Shown here one piece after another: positions 8,891 to 17,576 of a DNA stretch of 64,000 bases. Position numbers and translations under genes: made by a program. The notes beneath the pieces are model-generated. The model ran no database searches, was not told the DNA's origin, and worked only from the letters and a program-made list of their open reading frames with translations. The stretch is from Ignavibacteria bacterium (GTDB lineage: Bacteria; Bacteroidota; Ignavibacteria; OLB7). The stretch's first letter is position 1; every line of letters begins with the position of its first letter. The stretch lies in NCBI GenBank assembly GCA_020635205.1, contig JACKAE010000001.1, positions 248,001-312,000 on the forward strand. Direction: 5' to 3'.

Positions 8891-9535
8891 ATGACAGTTC
8901 TATTTGATCTTGACGGTACGTTAACTGATTCAAAAGCAGGGATTCTTGCCTCGATTAACCACGCCCTCTTTCGACTTGGGAAACGTGAGTTGCCGGTGGA
9001 AGAGTTGACTGCATACCTTGGTCCCCCGCTGCAACATACGTTTGGGGACTTGCTCGACACAGATGACGACGAGGTGATTGCCGCCGCCGTTGCTGCCTAC
9101 CGGGAACGCTTTGCTGTGAAAGGGTTATTTGAGAATGAAGTCTACCCCGGAATTCCTGATCTTCTTCAAGAGCTTTGTACTGTTGGAACAGATCTCTACG
9201 TTGCGACGAGCAAACCAGTTATCTACGCGCGACAGATTATCGAGCACTTCAACCTTGAAAAGTTTTTTCGAGGTATCTACGGAAGTGAGATGGATGGGAG
9301 GCGTTCCGATAAGGAAGAGTTGATTGCTCACGTTATCGAGCAGGAGAATCTGTCGGCTGAGGAGACTTGGATGATAGGGGATAGACGCCACGATGTGATA
9401 GGGGGGCGTGCAAATGATCTCCGAACAGTCGGGGTTTTGTGGGGATATGGCTCGCGAGAAGAGTTGGTAACTGCCGGAGTCAGTCATATCTGCGAGGAGC
9501 CGAGAGGACTTCAAATTCTGCTGACAGAGCAATGA
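8891..9535 (+). CDS. HAD-family hydrolase, phosphoglycolate phosphatase-like
   Basis: About 214 residues. Motif I FDLDGT (nucleophile Asp6, acid Asp8), motif II ATSKP, and motif IV MIGDRRHDVIGG are all present, with an alpha-helical type 1 cap in between (residues ~15-80). This is the Gph/PpaX/YqaB group of small-molecule phosphatases. Likely reaction is removal of phosphate from phosphoglycolate or a similar metabolite. Assignment to one substrate is not possible from sequence alone. The gene ends ten bases before the next. Confidence 0.88.
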   Translation: MTVLFDLDGTLTDSKAGILASINHALFRLGKRELPVEELTAYLGPPLQHTFGDLLDTDDDEVIAAAVAAYRERFAVKGLFENEVYPGIPDLLQELCTVGTDLYVATSKPVIYARQIIEHFNLEKFFRGIYGSEMDGRRSDKEELIAHVIEQENLSAEETWMIGDRRHDVIGGRANDLRTVGVLWGYGSREELVTAGVSHICEEPRGLQILLTEQ

Positions 9536-9545
9536 GTTATCCACG

Positions 9546-10271
9546 ATGATGGAGAATGAGCAAACAAGAGATATCGTTCTGATTCATGGAGGTTCACACG
9601 GGGCTTGGTGCTGGGATGGGGTGAAGCGGGAGCTTGAAAATCTTGGCTGGCAAGGTCACGCTCTTGATCTTCCTGGGGTTGGAGACGATCCAACCCCGCG
9701 GAAGTCTGTCACGCTTGAGAACTCTCTCTTAGCAGTAAACAACTTCATTCGTCAGCAGGATTTGAACGACTTCATTCTTGTCGGACATTCGCTGGCTGGC
9801 ATTTTGCTCCCGGAAGTGATTGCTGCCAATCGGGAGAAGGTGCGGAAGGCTGTCTACGTTGCTGCCTTCATCCTTGCGGAGGGTGAGCGAGCAATCGATT
9901 TGGTAAATCCAGAGCGACGTCCAGATTACTATCGGCTCGCCGATGAATCTTCGGAAAGATCGTTGATGCTTCCATACAACGTGGTGCGGGAGCGCTTCTT
10001 CAACGATCTGAGCGAAGAAGATGCCCGAACTGCATACTCCAGACTTACGCCACAGCCACTGGCTCCCTACCTGCAACCGGCTGTACGCGGGGCAGCCGAG
10101 TTTGCCTCTCTCTCCAGCTACATCATCTGTCAACAAGATCAGAATCTGCCTCGCAGCCTTTGTATGACCTACGCCCAAAAATTGGGTGGGCAAACTGAGG
10201 TGATTGATGCCGGGCACGACGTAATGCTCTCGAAGCCGAAGGAATTGGCCGCGATGCTTACACGAGTCTGA
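9546..10271 (+). CDS. Alpha/beta hydrolase, methylesterase-like
   Basis: About 241 residues with the alpha/beta-hydrolase fold. Oxyanion region LIHGGSHGAWCWD (residues ~12-24), nucleophile elbow GHSLAG with Ser82, and a C-terminal DAGHDVMLSKP holding the catalytic His. This arrangement, with the His followed by MLSKP, resembles plant methyl-salicylate/methyl-jasmonate esterases and their bacterial relatives. Inference: a soluble carboxylesterase. It starts ten bases after the HAD gene and may share its transcript. Confidence 0.85.
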   Translation: MMENEQTRDIVLIHGGSHGAWCWDGVKRELENLGWQGHALDLPGVGDDPTPRKSVTLENSLLAVNNFIRQQDLNDFILVGHSLAGILLPEVIAANREKVRKAVYVAAFILAEGERAIDLVNPERRPDYYRLADESSERSLMLPYNVVRERFFNDLSEEDARTAYSRLTPQPLAPYLQPAVRGAAEFASLSSYIICQQDQNLPRSLCMTYAQKLGGQTEVIDAGHDVMLSKPKELAAMLTRV

Positions 10272-10301
10272 TGTCTCCGTATCTTCCGGTGAATTAGGGG
10301 A

Positions 10302-11597
10302 ATGAAGTCCGCCAAATGCTATGTGAGGGCTTCTTCGTTGATGGGATATGAACAGTTCGAGTCTATGAATAATTCTTTTAGTGCTTCTCCCGCTGTCATC
10401 GTTATTGGGGCAGGGGCTGCTGGCTTAATGGCTGCTGGCTTCTCCGCACTTCAGGGAAGGCGAACCATTTTGTTAGAGCGGACATCGGATGGGGGTCGCA
10501 AGATTCTTATCAGTGGTGGTGGGCGGTGTAATATCCTTCCCTCCCGACTCTCTACATCGCAGTTCGTGACGGCATCTTCGCCAACACTTCTGAAGAAGAT
10601 GCTTCGTGCCTGGCCTTTAGCAAAGCAGCGGGAATTCTTCGAGAAGGAGTTGAACCTTGAGCTTGCTCTCGAAGAAGAGAGTGGGAAGCTCTTCCCCACA
10701 TCGAACCGTGCTCGAGATGTCCGTGATGGACTTGTAGCCTGGAACCGGCGTGCTGGTGTGGAGCTTCGTTTTGACGCCCACGTTGTTGATCTTGAATCGC
10801 AGGACAATATCTGGCGCGTACACCTTGCCGATGGTGAGGTAGTTGAAGGGAGTCGAGTGATCCTCGCCACCGGCGGACTCTCCGTTCCAAAGACTGGGAG
10901 TGACGGAACCGGATTGAGCATTGCGACGAAGTTGGGACACACGATCAACCCAACCTACCCTGCCCTCACACCACTTACCGCGGATCCTCCTACTCACGAG
11001 GAACTTGCCGGTCTTTCGCTGAACGTTCGGCTTGAGACTTCAGGAATCGCTGGAGCACTTGTCACAGAGGGAGGATTCCTCTTCACCCATCGGGGCTACA
11101 GTGGCCCTTCCGTTCTGGATATCTCGCACCTCCCAATTCTTTCACGGATGAAAGGGGACACACGCCAAGAGGTCTACGCCCGTTGGGTAGACCGAGACGA
11201 AGAGGGGTGGCGAGACGAACTGATTAAGGGGGGGCGGTGGAGAGTGACAGCAGTGTTGCGCGAAGTCCTTCCAGAGAGACTTGCCGAGTTCTTAGTCGTG
11301 GAATCTGGATTGCCGTACGACCGCGTCTGCTCAGAGCTGCGTCGAGATGAGCGGGAGGAGTTAATTGAACGACTCATCCGCTACCGGCTTCCCTGGACTG
11401 GAGATGAGGGATACAAGAAGGCTGAGGTGACTGGGGGAGGCGTTGCGCTCGAAGAGGTGAACCCGAAAACTCTGGAGAGTAAACGTCATCCCGGACTCTA
11501 CTTCTGCGGCGAGATGCTCGACGCCTTCGGGCCGATCGGAGGCTACAACTTCCTCTGGGCTTGGGGGACAGGGAGAAGTGCAGGGATGAGTTTATAG
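10302..11597 (+). CDS. FAD-dependent oxidoreductase, BaiN/HI0933 (YhiN) family
   Basis: About 431 residues from ATG 10302; ATG 10365 (MNNSFSASPAVIVIGAG) is an equally possible start, as the N-terminal ~21 residues are not part of the family. The dinucleotide motif VIGAGAAGLMAAG is followed by GRKILISGGGRCN, a hallmark of the HI0933 flavoproteins. The C-terminus GGVALEEVNPKTLES and GLYFCGEMLDAFGPIGGYNF closes the FAD site. The family is widespread and poorly defined; BaiN members act on bile acids. The stop codon lies inside a short intergenic repeat. Confidence 0.9.
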   Translation: MKSAKCYVRASSLMGYEQFESMNNSFSASPAVIVIGAGAAGLMAAGFSALQGRRTILLERTSDGGRKILISGGGRCNILPSRLSTSQFVTASSPTLLKKMLRAWPLAKQREFFEKELNLELALEEESGKLFPTSNRARDVRDGLVAWNRRAGVELRFDAHVVDLESQDNIWRVHLADGEVVEGSRVILATGGLSVPKTGSDGTGLSIATKLGHTINPTYPALTPLTADPPTHEELAGLSLNVRLETSGIAGALVTEGGFLFTHRGYSGPSVLDISHLPILSRMKGDTRQEVYARWVDRDEEGWRDELIKGGRWRVTAVLREVLPERLAEFLVVESGLPYDRVCSELRRDEREELIERLIRYRLPWTGDEGYKKAEVTGGGVALEEVNPKTLESKRHPGLYFCGEMLDAFGPIGGYNFLWAWGTGRSAGMSL

Positions 11598-11662
11598 AGT
11601 TGAGAGTGTGTAGAGTACAGAGTGAGTTCATGAGTGGCGTTGCGTGCAAAAAGGGTGAAGAG

Positions 11663-12586
11663 ATGACCAGGTTGCTAAACGAAATAATTGAGCTTGTTGA
11701 AAGAGAGTTCTTTGACACAACCTTTCTGAAAGAGAGGTGGAACGCTATCAAAGTTCAAGTGCAAGAGGACTATGCAAAGGCAACTTCTGTAGCTGAGCGC
11801 GAAAGGCTTCTCAACACTCTACTTGTTCAAATTGGAACCAGTCACACCCTCTTAATCACACCAGAGCTTTCTGCCAAGATCGACAGAGCTGAGCAGGAGA
11901 AGACAGAGTCAGCTCTCAGCTATGAAGAAGTGGATGGAGTACTCTTTGCAGAGCTGACATCATTTCAAGTTCGTAGCATACGAAGGGAGGAGAGAGCAAA
12001 GTTCGCCGATGCGTTGGCTGAAGTCGATACTCTAATTCTTGATATGCGAGTGAATAGTGGTGGGTCGTGCAGTGCGGTTGCCAGTTTTGCAAGTCTCTTC
12101 CTTCTACCTAATCTCCCAGTTGCTAACGTGAGGGACAGAGAAGGCTTGCAGCGTAAACACGCAACGATTTCTCCCCCAATTCCTGAAGAAGAGAATATAG
12201 ATCATGCGAAGGAAGTTGAACTGATGCAAACGCATCACTACCTCCAATTCCAAACGGGTGGAGAAGAGATGCCACACTTCAGCGGAGAGGTTGTGATCTT
12301 GATTAGCAAAGATTGCTACAGTTGCGGCGAGGTTTTTGTGCAGGTGATGAAAGAGGAAGGGCGTGCGAAGGTAGTTGGGGAAAGGTCGAGCGGTGCAGTT
12401 GTGGCTGGAACTGTATACGAGTTACGTAACGGATATTCTTTACTCCTTCCGTTTGCTCTGATAGAGAGTGGTAGGGGGACAGTTTTAGAAGGTCGAGGAG
12501 TAGAACCAGATGTTGAGATGAGCTTCAATGAGATGACCAGTCAGAAGATTGTTCGCGAGCTTCGACACCAAAAGTTGATAGGGTAG
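11663..12586 (+). CDS. S41-family peptidase, short form
   Basis: About 307 residues from ATG 11663, preceded by AAGGGTGAAGAG; a longer frame from 11561 overlaps the previous gene. The S41 tail-protease core is seen: YEEVDGVLFAELTSF, LILDMRVNSGGSCSAV, then KDCYSCGEVFVQVMKEEGRAKVVGERSSGAV, where the Ser in YSCGE is the probable nucleophile, and RGVEPDVE near the end. There is no signal peptide and no PDZ domain, so this is a minimal, probably cytoplasmic, relative of C-terminal processing proteases. Confidence 0.8.
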   Translation: MTRLLNEIIELVEREFFDTTFLKERWNAIKVQVQEDYAKATSVAERERLLNTLLVQIGTSHTLLITPELSAKIDRAEQEKTESALSYEEVDGVLFAELTSFQVRSIRREERAKFADALAEVDTLILDMRVNSGGSCSAVASFASLFLLPNLPVANVRDREGLQRKHATISPPIPEEENIDHAKEVELMQTHHYLQFQTGGEEMPHFSGEVVILISKDCYSCGEVFVQVMKEEGRAKVVGERSSGAVVAGTVYELRNGYSLLLPFALIESGRGTVLEGRGVEPDVEMSFNEMTSQKIVRELRHQKLIG

Positions 12587-12597
12587 AGTGCTACACA

Positions 12598-13503
12598 ATG
12601 GATGTAAGAGAGAGCCTCAGATCATATTTGAAATTTGTTCCTACTGAGCGGGAAGTCCCCTATACGGTTCTCAGCGAAGAAGACCTCGTTAGCTACCGCC
12701 GTTTCCTCCTCCACTACCAATCGGAAGATGGTGACATCATCCCTGCATTTTTTCTCCTTCCCCACAACCCAGTCCATCGCTCTGGTGTTCTTGCACTGCA
12801 CCAACATGCAAGCCAGCGCCATATCGGGAAGAGTGAAATCTGTGGGATTACGGGTGATCCCAACCAGTGGATTGGCCACCACTTGGCCGAACGTGGTTAC
12901 GCAGTACTTGCTCCAGACTCTATCTGCTTTGAAGATCGCCGGCGAAACGGTGTTACGGGAATCGGGCCACACCCGCAAGACGAACGTCAGCACTACAACG
13001 AGATGGCCTACAGATTGGTGAGAGGCGAAACACTGATGGGGAAGGTCTTGGCCGATACCTGCACCAGTCTCAACCTTCTGATGACTCAGAAGGTTCTCGA
13101 CCTCGACTCCATTGCCGTTGTCGGGCATTCATACGGAGGAAACAGTGCCCTCTTCTACGGGGCACTCGACCGGAGAGTGAACTATGTCTGTGCGAGCGGG
13201 GCAGCCTGCACCTACAAAACAAAGCTGGAGAAGGAGATCGGGCTGGAGATGGCATTAGTGTTGCCCGGATTCCTTCAGAAGTTTGATCTGGAGGAGGTGA
13301 TAGCCTGCATCTATCCAAGGGAGCTTTACTTGCTCTCTGCAACGCACGACCCCTATGCTCTGGATGCCGACGTAATCGAGGAAAAGATGCGAGCAAAGCA
13401 TCCCGATTGGCAGCTCAATCACTCGCGATATGTTGGAGATCATCCACTGACGACAGAACGGTTGAAGGATATTCTTCAGTGGTTCGAGAGGAATGTCAGG
13501 TAA
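12598..13503 (+). CDS. Alpha/beta hydrolase, dienelactone-hydrolase-like
   Basis: About 301 residues. GVLALHQHASQ forms the oxyanion strand, GHSYGGNSALF the nucleophile elbow, SATHDPYALD the acid strand and VGDHPLTTER the catalytic His. The insertion with RHIGKSEICG and HHLAERGYAVLAPDSICFEDRR is typical of the acetyl-xylan-esterase / dienelactone hydrolase-like group. No signal peptide, so it is a cytoplasmic esterase or peptidase of unknown substrate. It starts 11 bases after the S41 peptidase gene. Confidence 0.8.
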   Translation: MDVRESLRSYLKFVPTEREVPYTVLSEEDLVSYRRFLLHYQSEDGDIIPAFFLLPHNPVHRSGVLALHQHASQRHIGKSEICGITGDPNQWIGHHLAERGYAVLAPDSICFEDRRRNGVTGIGPHPQDERQHYNEMAYRLVRGETLMGKVLADTCTSLNLLMTQKVLDLDSIAVVGHSYGGNSALFYGALDRRVNYVCASGAACTYKTKLEKEIGLEMALVLPGFLQKFDLEEVIACIYPRELYLLSATHDPYALDADVIEEKMRAKHPDWQLNHSRYVGDHPLTTERLKDILQWFERNVR

Positions 13504-13549
13504 GTAGATTTGTAGATAGTGACTTCGTAGAATTTTAGAGGAGAAGCGA

Positions 13550-13909
13550 ATGATCGAACCACAACTTCACGCAGAATCAATTGGAGAGTGGAGAGACTGG
13601 CTTGAAGTCTACCATGCGGATGAGTCGGAGATATGGTTAGTCTTCTACAAAAAGAAGACTGGGAAGCAAGTCTTCACCTATGGTGAGTCGGTTGAAGAGG
13701 CACTCTGCTTCGGTTGGGTTGACAGCGTTGAGCGGGGGATTGACGAGGAACGCTACGCCTTGCGGTTCACTCCTCGCAAGAAGAAAAGTACTTGGTCCGA
13801 GTCAAACAAGAAGCGCGTTGCCAAGCTAATTGATGAAGGGAAGATGAGAGAGGCTGGGTTGCGAGCGGTAGAGATGGCAAAGGAGAATGGCATGTGGGGG
13901 GAAGGTTAG
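13550..13909 (+). CDS. YdeI/OmpD-associated family protein, short
   Basis: About 119 residues. The N-terminal pattern WRDWLEVYHADESEIWLVFYKK, VEEALCFGWVDSVERGIDEE, RFTPRKKKSTWSESNKKRV is that of the YdeI/OmpD-associated family. Family members are usually near 190 residues and continue after the 'GL.A.E.AK..G.W' segment, but here the frame stops at GMWGEG. It is either a naturally short form or a 3'-truncated gene; no continuation in other frames was recognised downstream. Confidence 0.75.
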   Translation: MIEPQLHAESIGEWRDWLEVYHADESEIWLVFYKKKTGKQVFTYGESVEEALCFGWVDSVERGIDEERYALRFTPRKKKSTWSESNKKRVAKLIDEGKMREAGLRAVEMAKENGMWGEG

Positions 13910-14029
13910 AGGAAGGGAAGCTATTCTATCATTGTTGCCGTTGTAGTGAATCTCCACCACCGCCCCTTCGTAGGAGCCGCCTGTCGTCTACGACACGTCA
14001 ATCTATCCGTCAACAATAGGGACACTGCA

Positions 14030-14386
14030 ATGTCACAGCATCTGAAAATCCTTGGCGTCCTCACCATCGTCTATCACGGTCTCTCTGCCTTGCTCGTTCT
14101 GGTAATTCTTCCAGTCTTTATGGGAGCCAGTCTTTTCGCCGACAGCCCTGAAGCTGCTGGCGTTTTAGGAGGTCTTGGTCTGTTCATTACTATCGTGATT
14201 CTTACACTAACACTCCCCGGAGTTATCGGTGGCATTGGATTGCTGAAGGGAAAGTCGTGGGGACGCATCCTCGTCCTAATTGCAAACGCACTCTACATCC
14301 TCAGCTTCCCTCTCGGAACCGCACTCTCAGTCTACTCCTTCTGGGTCTTGACGAAAGACGAGAGCAGAGCAATTCTTGAAGCCTAA
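14030..14386 (+). CDS. Small multi-pass membrane protein
   Basis: About 118 residues from ATG 14030, preceded by AGGGAC; the frame is open further up, but the upstream part (HHRPFVGAACRLRH) does not look like protein. Hydrophobic segments at ~7-30, ~45-70 and ~85-108, with a short loop LKGKSWGRI typical of 'DUF4064/DUF2127-like' small membrane proteins. No catalytic motifs are seen. Function unknown. Confidence 0.65.
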   Translation: MSQHLKILGVLTIVYHGLSALLVLVILPVFMGASLFADSPEAAGVLGGLGLFITIVILTLTLPGVIGGIGLLKGKSWGRILVLIANALYILSFPLGTALSVYSFWVLTKDESRAILEA

Positions 14387-14553
14387 TAAAGGATGAGTCA
14401 CGGTGACTTCTTACCACTGAGATTCCAAACGCGCAAAGGGAATGTGAAGGTCAAACATATTTCACAAACCGATCTGTCCTATTTATCCTTAAGGCTTTGC
14501 AGTGCAAACGCACAATGTCAAAGAAGATAATCTTACTCATCCATCCTCATATT

Positions 14554-14614
14554 AACACCCCGATTCATCGGGGTGTTTGAATCAACAAAAGAAACTCAAC
14601 GACTTCAAGTCGTT
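14554..14614. terminator. Two hairpins downstream of the membrane protein gene
   Basis: AACACCCCGA (14554-14563) pairs with TCGGGGTGTT (14568-14577) around a TTCA loop, a strong stem but with only three T residues. Twenty bases on, AACGACTT (14598-14605) pairs with AAGTCGTT (14607-14614). The first can serve as a terminator; the second looks like an extragenic palindrome. The rest of 14387-14686 holds nothing else that I can name. Confidence 0.6.
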
Positions 14615-14686
14615 TCTCCCAGCAGTGAGAGGGAATTGAGAAGACAATCTCGCGCCATTGGCTATCAATACTGAACAAGGAATACT

Positions 14687-15109
14687 ATGAAGATCGGTCA
14701 CGCACACTTAAAGGTCAGAAGTCTTGAACGCTCAGTTGAATTCTATCGGAACGTATTTGGGCTGCAAGTTCGGGAGCAAATAGGTGGCTTTGCATTCCTA
14801 TCAGGAACAGAGATGTACCACGAGATTGCCTTGCAGGAAGTTGGCGAAGCTGCTCGGCTGCCGGGACGTTCCGATGTCGGACTCTTCCACGTCGCGTTTG
14901 AAGTGCCCGACAGAGATGCACTCTCTGAACGGTATCACTACCTCCTCTCGCAAGGAATGCGGGTCTTCCCAGTCGACCACCGAATTAGCCTCGCCATCTA
15001 CTTCAGCGACCCCGACGGAAACGGACTCGAAATCTACTGCGACACGCGGGATGAAGCCGACGGGGCAGAAATTTGGGAGGGGAGAGATCGACGGTTAGTA
15101 GAGCTATAG
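14687..15109 (+). CDS. VOC-superfamily (glyoxalase/dioxygenase) protein
   Basis: About 140 residues forming one vicinal-oxygen-chelate unit. Metal ligands fit the 2-His-1-Glu pattern: His in GHAHLKV near the start, His in LFHVAFEV (~66) and Glu in GNGLEIYCD (~117). The strand signature SVEFYRNVFGLQV is typical for ring-cleavage dioxygenases of the catechol 2,3-dioxygenase type, and FSDPDGNGLEIY is the classical C-terminal motif. The gene is single, without other aromatic degradation genes, so the substrate is open. Confidence 0.85.
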   Translation: MKIGHAHLKVRSLERSVEFYRNVFGLQVREQIGGFAFLSGTEMYHEIALQEVGEAARLPGRSDVGLFHVAFEVPDRDALSERYHYLLSQGMRVFPVDHRISLAIYFSDPDGNGLEIYCDTRDEADGAEIWEGRDRRLVEL

Positions 15110-15112
15110 ATG

Positions 15113-15145
15113 GAATTCAAAATTCAAAATGAAAAATTCAAAAAG
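15113..15145. repeat. A/T-rich intergenic repeat, single copy
   Basis: GAATTCAAAATTCAAAATG followed by AAAAATTCAAAAAG. This is a member of the family found again near 21.5, 28.6 and 62.5 kb. It lies between the convergent VOC and mpl genes. Confidence 0.7.
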
Positions 15146-15263
15146 AAGATCACATCCAACTTGCAATGCCTTGGGGTGAAGGGGAGAGGAAGAGTAGCTA
15201 CGTCACTCAACTTCCCAAACGGCATCGAGATGCCTTGAGGTTAGCACGACACTTGCTGTAGCT

Positions 15264-16667
15264 TCACTCTCTTGACCTTGTTAAGCCCGCCGCTAACATC
15301 CTCACCATCCCACCAAATCCACCGTTGCTCATCACGACAATCACATCTCCCGGAGTTGATGTCGATACGATATGATCGACGATAGCTGCAACGTCCGGTA
15401 GGAAGCGGGCTTCTGCACCACTTGCCTCGATGTCGGCAACGAGCCGTTCGGTGTCGAGTCGTTCGTTCGGGGGGAGTTCGTCGAGTCGGTCAATCTGTGC
15501 CAGCGTTACATCGTTTGCATCACGAAAACATTCGGCAAGCTCTGCCTGAAAGACGTTCCGCCTTGTCGTATTGCTGCGGGGTTCGAAGATGGCACGGATT
15601 CGTCGCTCCGGGTAGCGTGTCCTAATTGCCCGCAACGTTCCGGCAATTGCCGTTGGGTGGTGGGCAAAGTCGTCGTAGAGGAGAATGTTATTCCACTCAC
15701 CAATCTTCTCCAGTCTCCGCCGTGTGTTGCGGAAGCTGCGGAAAGCAGAGGCAATTACGTCGTACTCAACCCCAAGGTGCCGGGCAATCGCAGTCACTCC
15801 CAACACATTCCGAACGTTAAACTCTCCGAGCAGGGGAAACCAAAGCGTCCCTTCCACTTCGCCATTCCTCACAACGTCGATGCTCGTTCCCTCTTCGTCG
15901 TAGAGAATGTTCGTTGCCCGAAGTTCGCACTGTTCGCTGAGGCCGACGGTAACTACTGGCGTGAAGGAGTTGCGGATTACATCCCGCACATTCCCGTCGT
16001 CGCCGTTTGCCACAATCAAGCCGTTGCGTGGGACTATGTTCACCAGACGCCGGAAGGCGAGAAGAATCTCATCGAGTGAACTAAAAATATCGGCGTGGTC
16101 GAACTCGATGTTGTTAATCAGAAGAATTGTCGGCAGGTAGTGGAAGAACTTTGAACGCTTGTCGAAGTAGGCGGTGTCGTACTCATCCCCCTCCAGCACA
16201 ACGTACTCGCTCTCGGCTCGATATTGCCATCCCGCATCAAAATTCCCCGGCGCTCCCCCCACCATAAAGTTTGGTTCCAGCCCAGCCGACTGTAGCACCC
16301 ACGATGTCATTGCTGAGGTGGTTGTTTTCCCGTGAGTTCCCGTCAGCACAATCGACGTTCTCCCCCGAATCACCTCCTCTTTCAAAAGCTCAGGTAACGA
16401 CGTATAGCGGAGCTTACGGTCGAGTGCTGCCTCCAACTCAACGTTCCCGCGCGAAAGTTTGTTGGCGATAATTACGAGGTCTGGTGCAGGCTGAAGGTTC
16501 TCTGGTCGAAATCCGGGAATAATCTCAACACCGGCATCTACCAGAAGATCACTCATTGGAGGATAGATGTTCTCATCACTTCCAGTAACTGTATGTCCTG
16601 CTGCTCGCATCATCAGGGCAACATTCCCCATTGCTGTACCGCAGATTCCGATAAAGTGGATGTGCAT
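15264..16667 (-). CDS. mpl: Murein tripeptide ligase Mpl
   Basis: About 467 residues, the length of UDP-N-acetylmuramate:L-alanyl-gamma-D-glutamyl-meso-diaminopimelate ligase. Start MHIHFIGICGTAMGNVALM carries the Mur-ligase N-terminal Rossmann motif; VLTGTHGKTTTSAM (~107-120) is the ATP P-loop; LINNIEFDHADIF and DDFAHHPTAIAGTLRAI are typical of Mpl/MurC. The enzyme reattaches recycled murein tripeptide to UDP-MurNAc in the cytoplasm (family knowledge). It runs in the same direction as the heme genes but is separated from hemD by ~150 bases with a palindrome. Confidence 0.93.
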   Translation of the reverse strand: MHIHFIGICGTAMGNVALMMRAAGHTVTGSDENIYPPMSDLLVDAGVEIIPGFRPENLQPAPDLVIIANKLSRGNVELEAALDRKLRYTSLPELLKEEVIRGRTSIVLTGTHGKTTTSAMTSWVLQSAGLEPNFMVGGAPGNFDAGWQYRAESEYVVLEGDEYDTAYFDKRSKFFHYLPTILLINNIEFDHADIFSSLDEILLAFRRLVNIVPRNGLIVANGDDGNVRDVIRNSFTPVVTVGLSEQCELRATNILYDEEGTSIDVVRNGEVEGTLWFPLLGEFNVRNVLGVTAIARHLGVEYDVIASAFRSFRNTRRRLEKIGEWNNILLYDDFAHHPTAIAGTLRAIRTRYPERRIRAIFEPRSNTTRRNVFQAELAECFRDANDVTLAQIDRLDELPPNERLDTERLVADIEASGAEARFLPDVAAIVDHIVSTSTPGDVIVVMSNGGFGGMVRMLAAGLTRSRE

Positions 16668-16758
16668 TCGAGTTTATAGAGTTAAGAGTTCGTAGTGTTT
16701 ATAGAGTTGAGTAAGTGAGTGTGTGGGTGTATGAGTGTATGAGATAGGGGGTGGTAGG

Positions 16759-16777
16759 CGCAGGTCTTTAGCCTGCG
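16759..16777. repeat. Extragenic palindrome
   Basis: CGCAGG (16759-16764) pairs with CCTGCG (16772-16777) around TCTTTAG, followed by a pyrimidine tract. It lies between hemD and mpl and has a REP-like look. In the same gap, AGTTTATAGAGTT is repeated at 16671 and 16697. Confidence 0.5.
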
Positions 16778-16819
16778 TTCTTCTTATTCGAATCTCTCCT
16801 TTCTGGTCTCTCTGCTGGT

Positions 16820-17569
16820 TCATCTGCTTAAGTAGTGCCGAAGTGCTTCTGCCATCTCTTCTACTGTTGGATGTTGGGGGAGGATAATCTTCTCACATCC
16901 TGCATCTCGCAACGCATCCCCTGTTGTTTTACCGATTGCTGCCACTTCCACCTGTTGTCCTGCGTTCGGCCAGAGTCGAAAAAAATTCTCTACTGCCGAA
17001 GGGGAGAAGAAGAGAACAATTGTTTGTGAGTCGACCCTTTGCCTTATCTCGGAGAGAAGCTCTACACTCCCTTCTGGAAGTACTGGTTCGTAGAGTGGCA
17101 GTTCTACTACTGTAAAACCAAGTTCACTCAAGCCATCAACCGTTTCGTCGCGACGAAATTTGCTGCATGGATAGATGACTGGTCTGCTCGATGTCCAGTC
17201 AACATCTTCTCTACTCTCCAGATGTGCAATCAGTTGATGTGCCGACTCAGCTACGGCCACTACCTTTGCCTCTATCTCTCGCTGTTGAATCATCTGAGCG
17301 CTTCGTTCTCCAACGCAAATATATCCTTCCAACGTGAGGCTTGCCACCCGTGTCTCTTCCTCTCTCAGTAGAAGCCATCGTTCTGTCCCTTGCCTGCTGG
17401 TGAGGAGTATCAGAGGAGGAGAAGAGAGTATTGGGATAAGAGAAGGGGAAAATGGAAGTTCACGAATCTCGATCATCGGTAGTGAAATCACCTCTACTCC
17501 CATCTCTTTAAATAAAGGAGCAGTGCGGTAGTTGTCGGCTTCTGAGCGTGTGAGAATCAGCTTCGGCAT
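16820..17569 (-). CDS. hemD: Uroporphyrinogen-III synthase
   Basis: About 249 residues from ATG 17569, seven bases after the stop of the previous gene; an upstream in-frame start would overlap it. The protein starts MPKLILTRSEADNYRTAPLF, and the two alternating alpha/beta domains typical of HemD are recognisable (VISLPMIEI, LTSRQGTERWLL; FTVVELPLYEPV, VLFFSPSAVENFF, AAIGKTTGDALRDAG). It closes hydroxymethylbilane to uroporphyrinogen III. HemD sequences are poorly conserved, but the position right after hemA and hemC supports the call. Confidence 0.9.
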   Translation of the reverse strand: MPKLILTRSEADNYRTAPLFKEMGVEVISLPMIEIRELPFSPSLIPILSSPPLILLTSRQGTERWLLLREEETRVASLTLEGYICVGERSAQMIQQREIEAKVVAVAESAHQLIAHLESREDVDWTSSRPVIYPCSKFRRDETVDGLSELGFTVVELPLYEPVLPEGSVELLSEIRQRVDSQTIVLFFSPSAVENFFRLWPNAGQQVEVAAIGKTTGDALRDAGCEKIILPQHPTVEEMAEALRHYLSR

Positions 17570-17576
17570 TCGGGGA

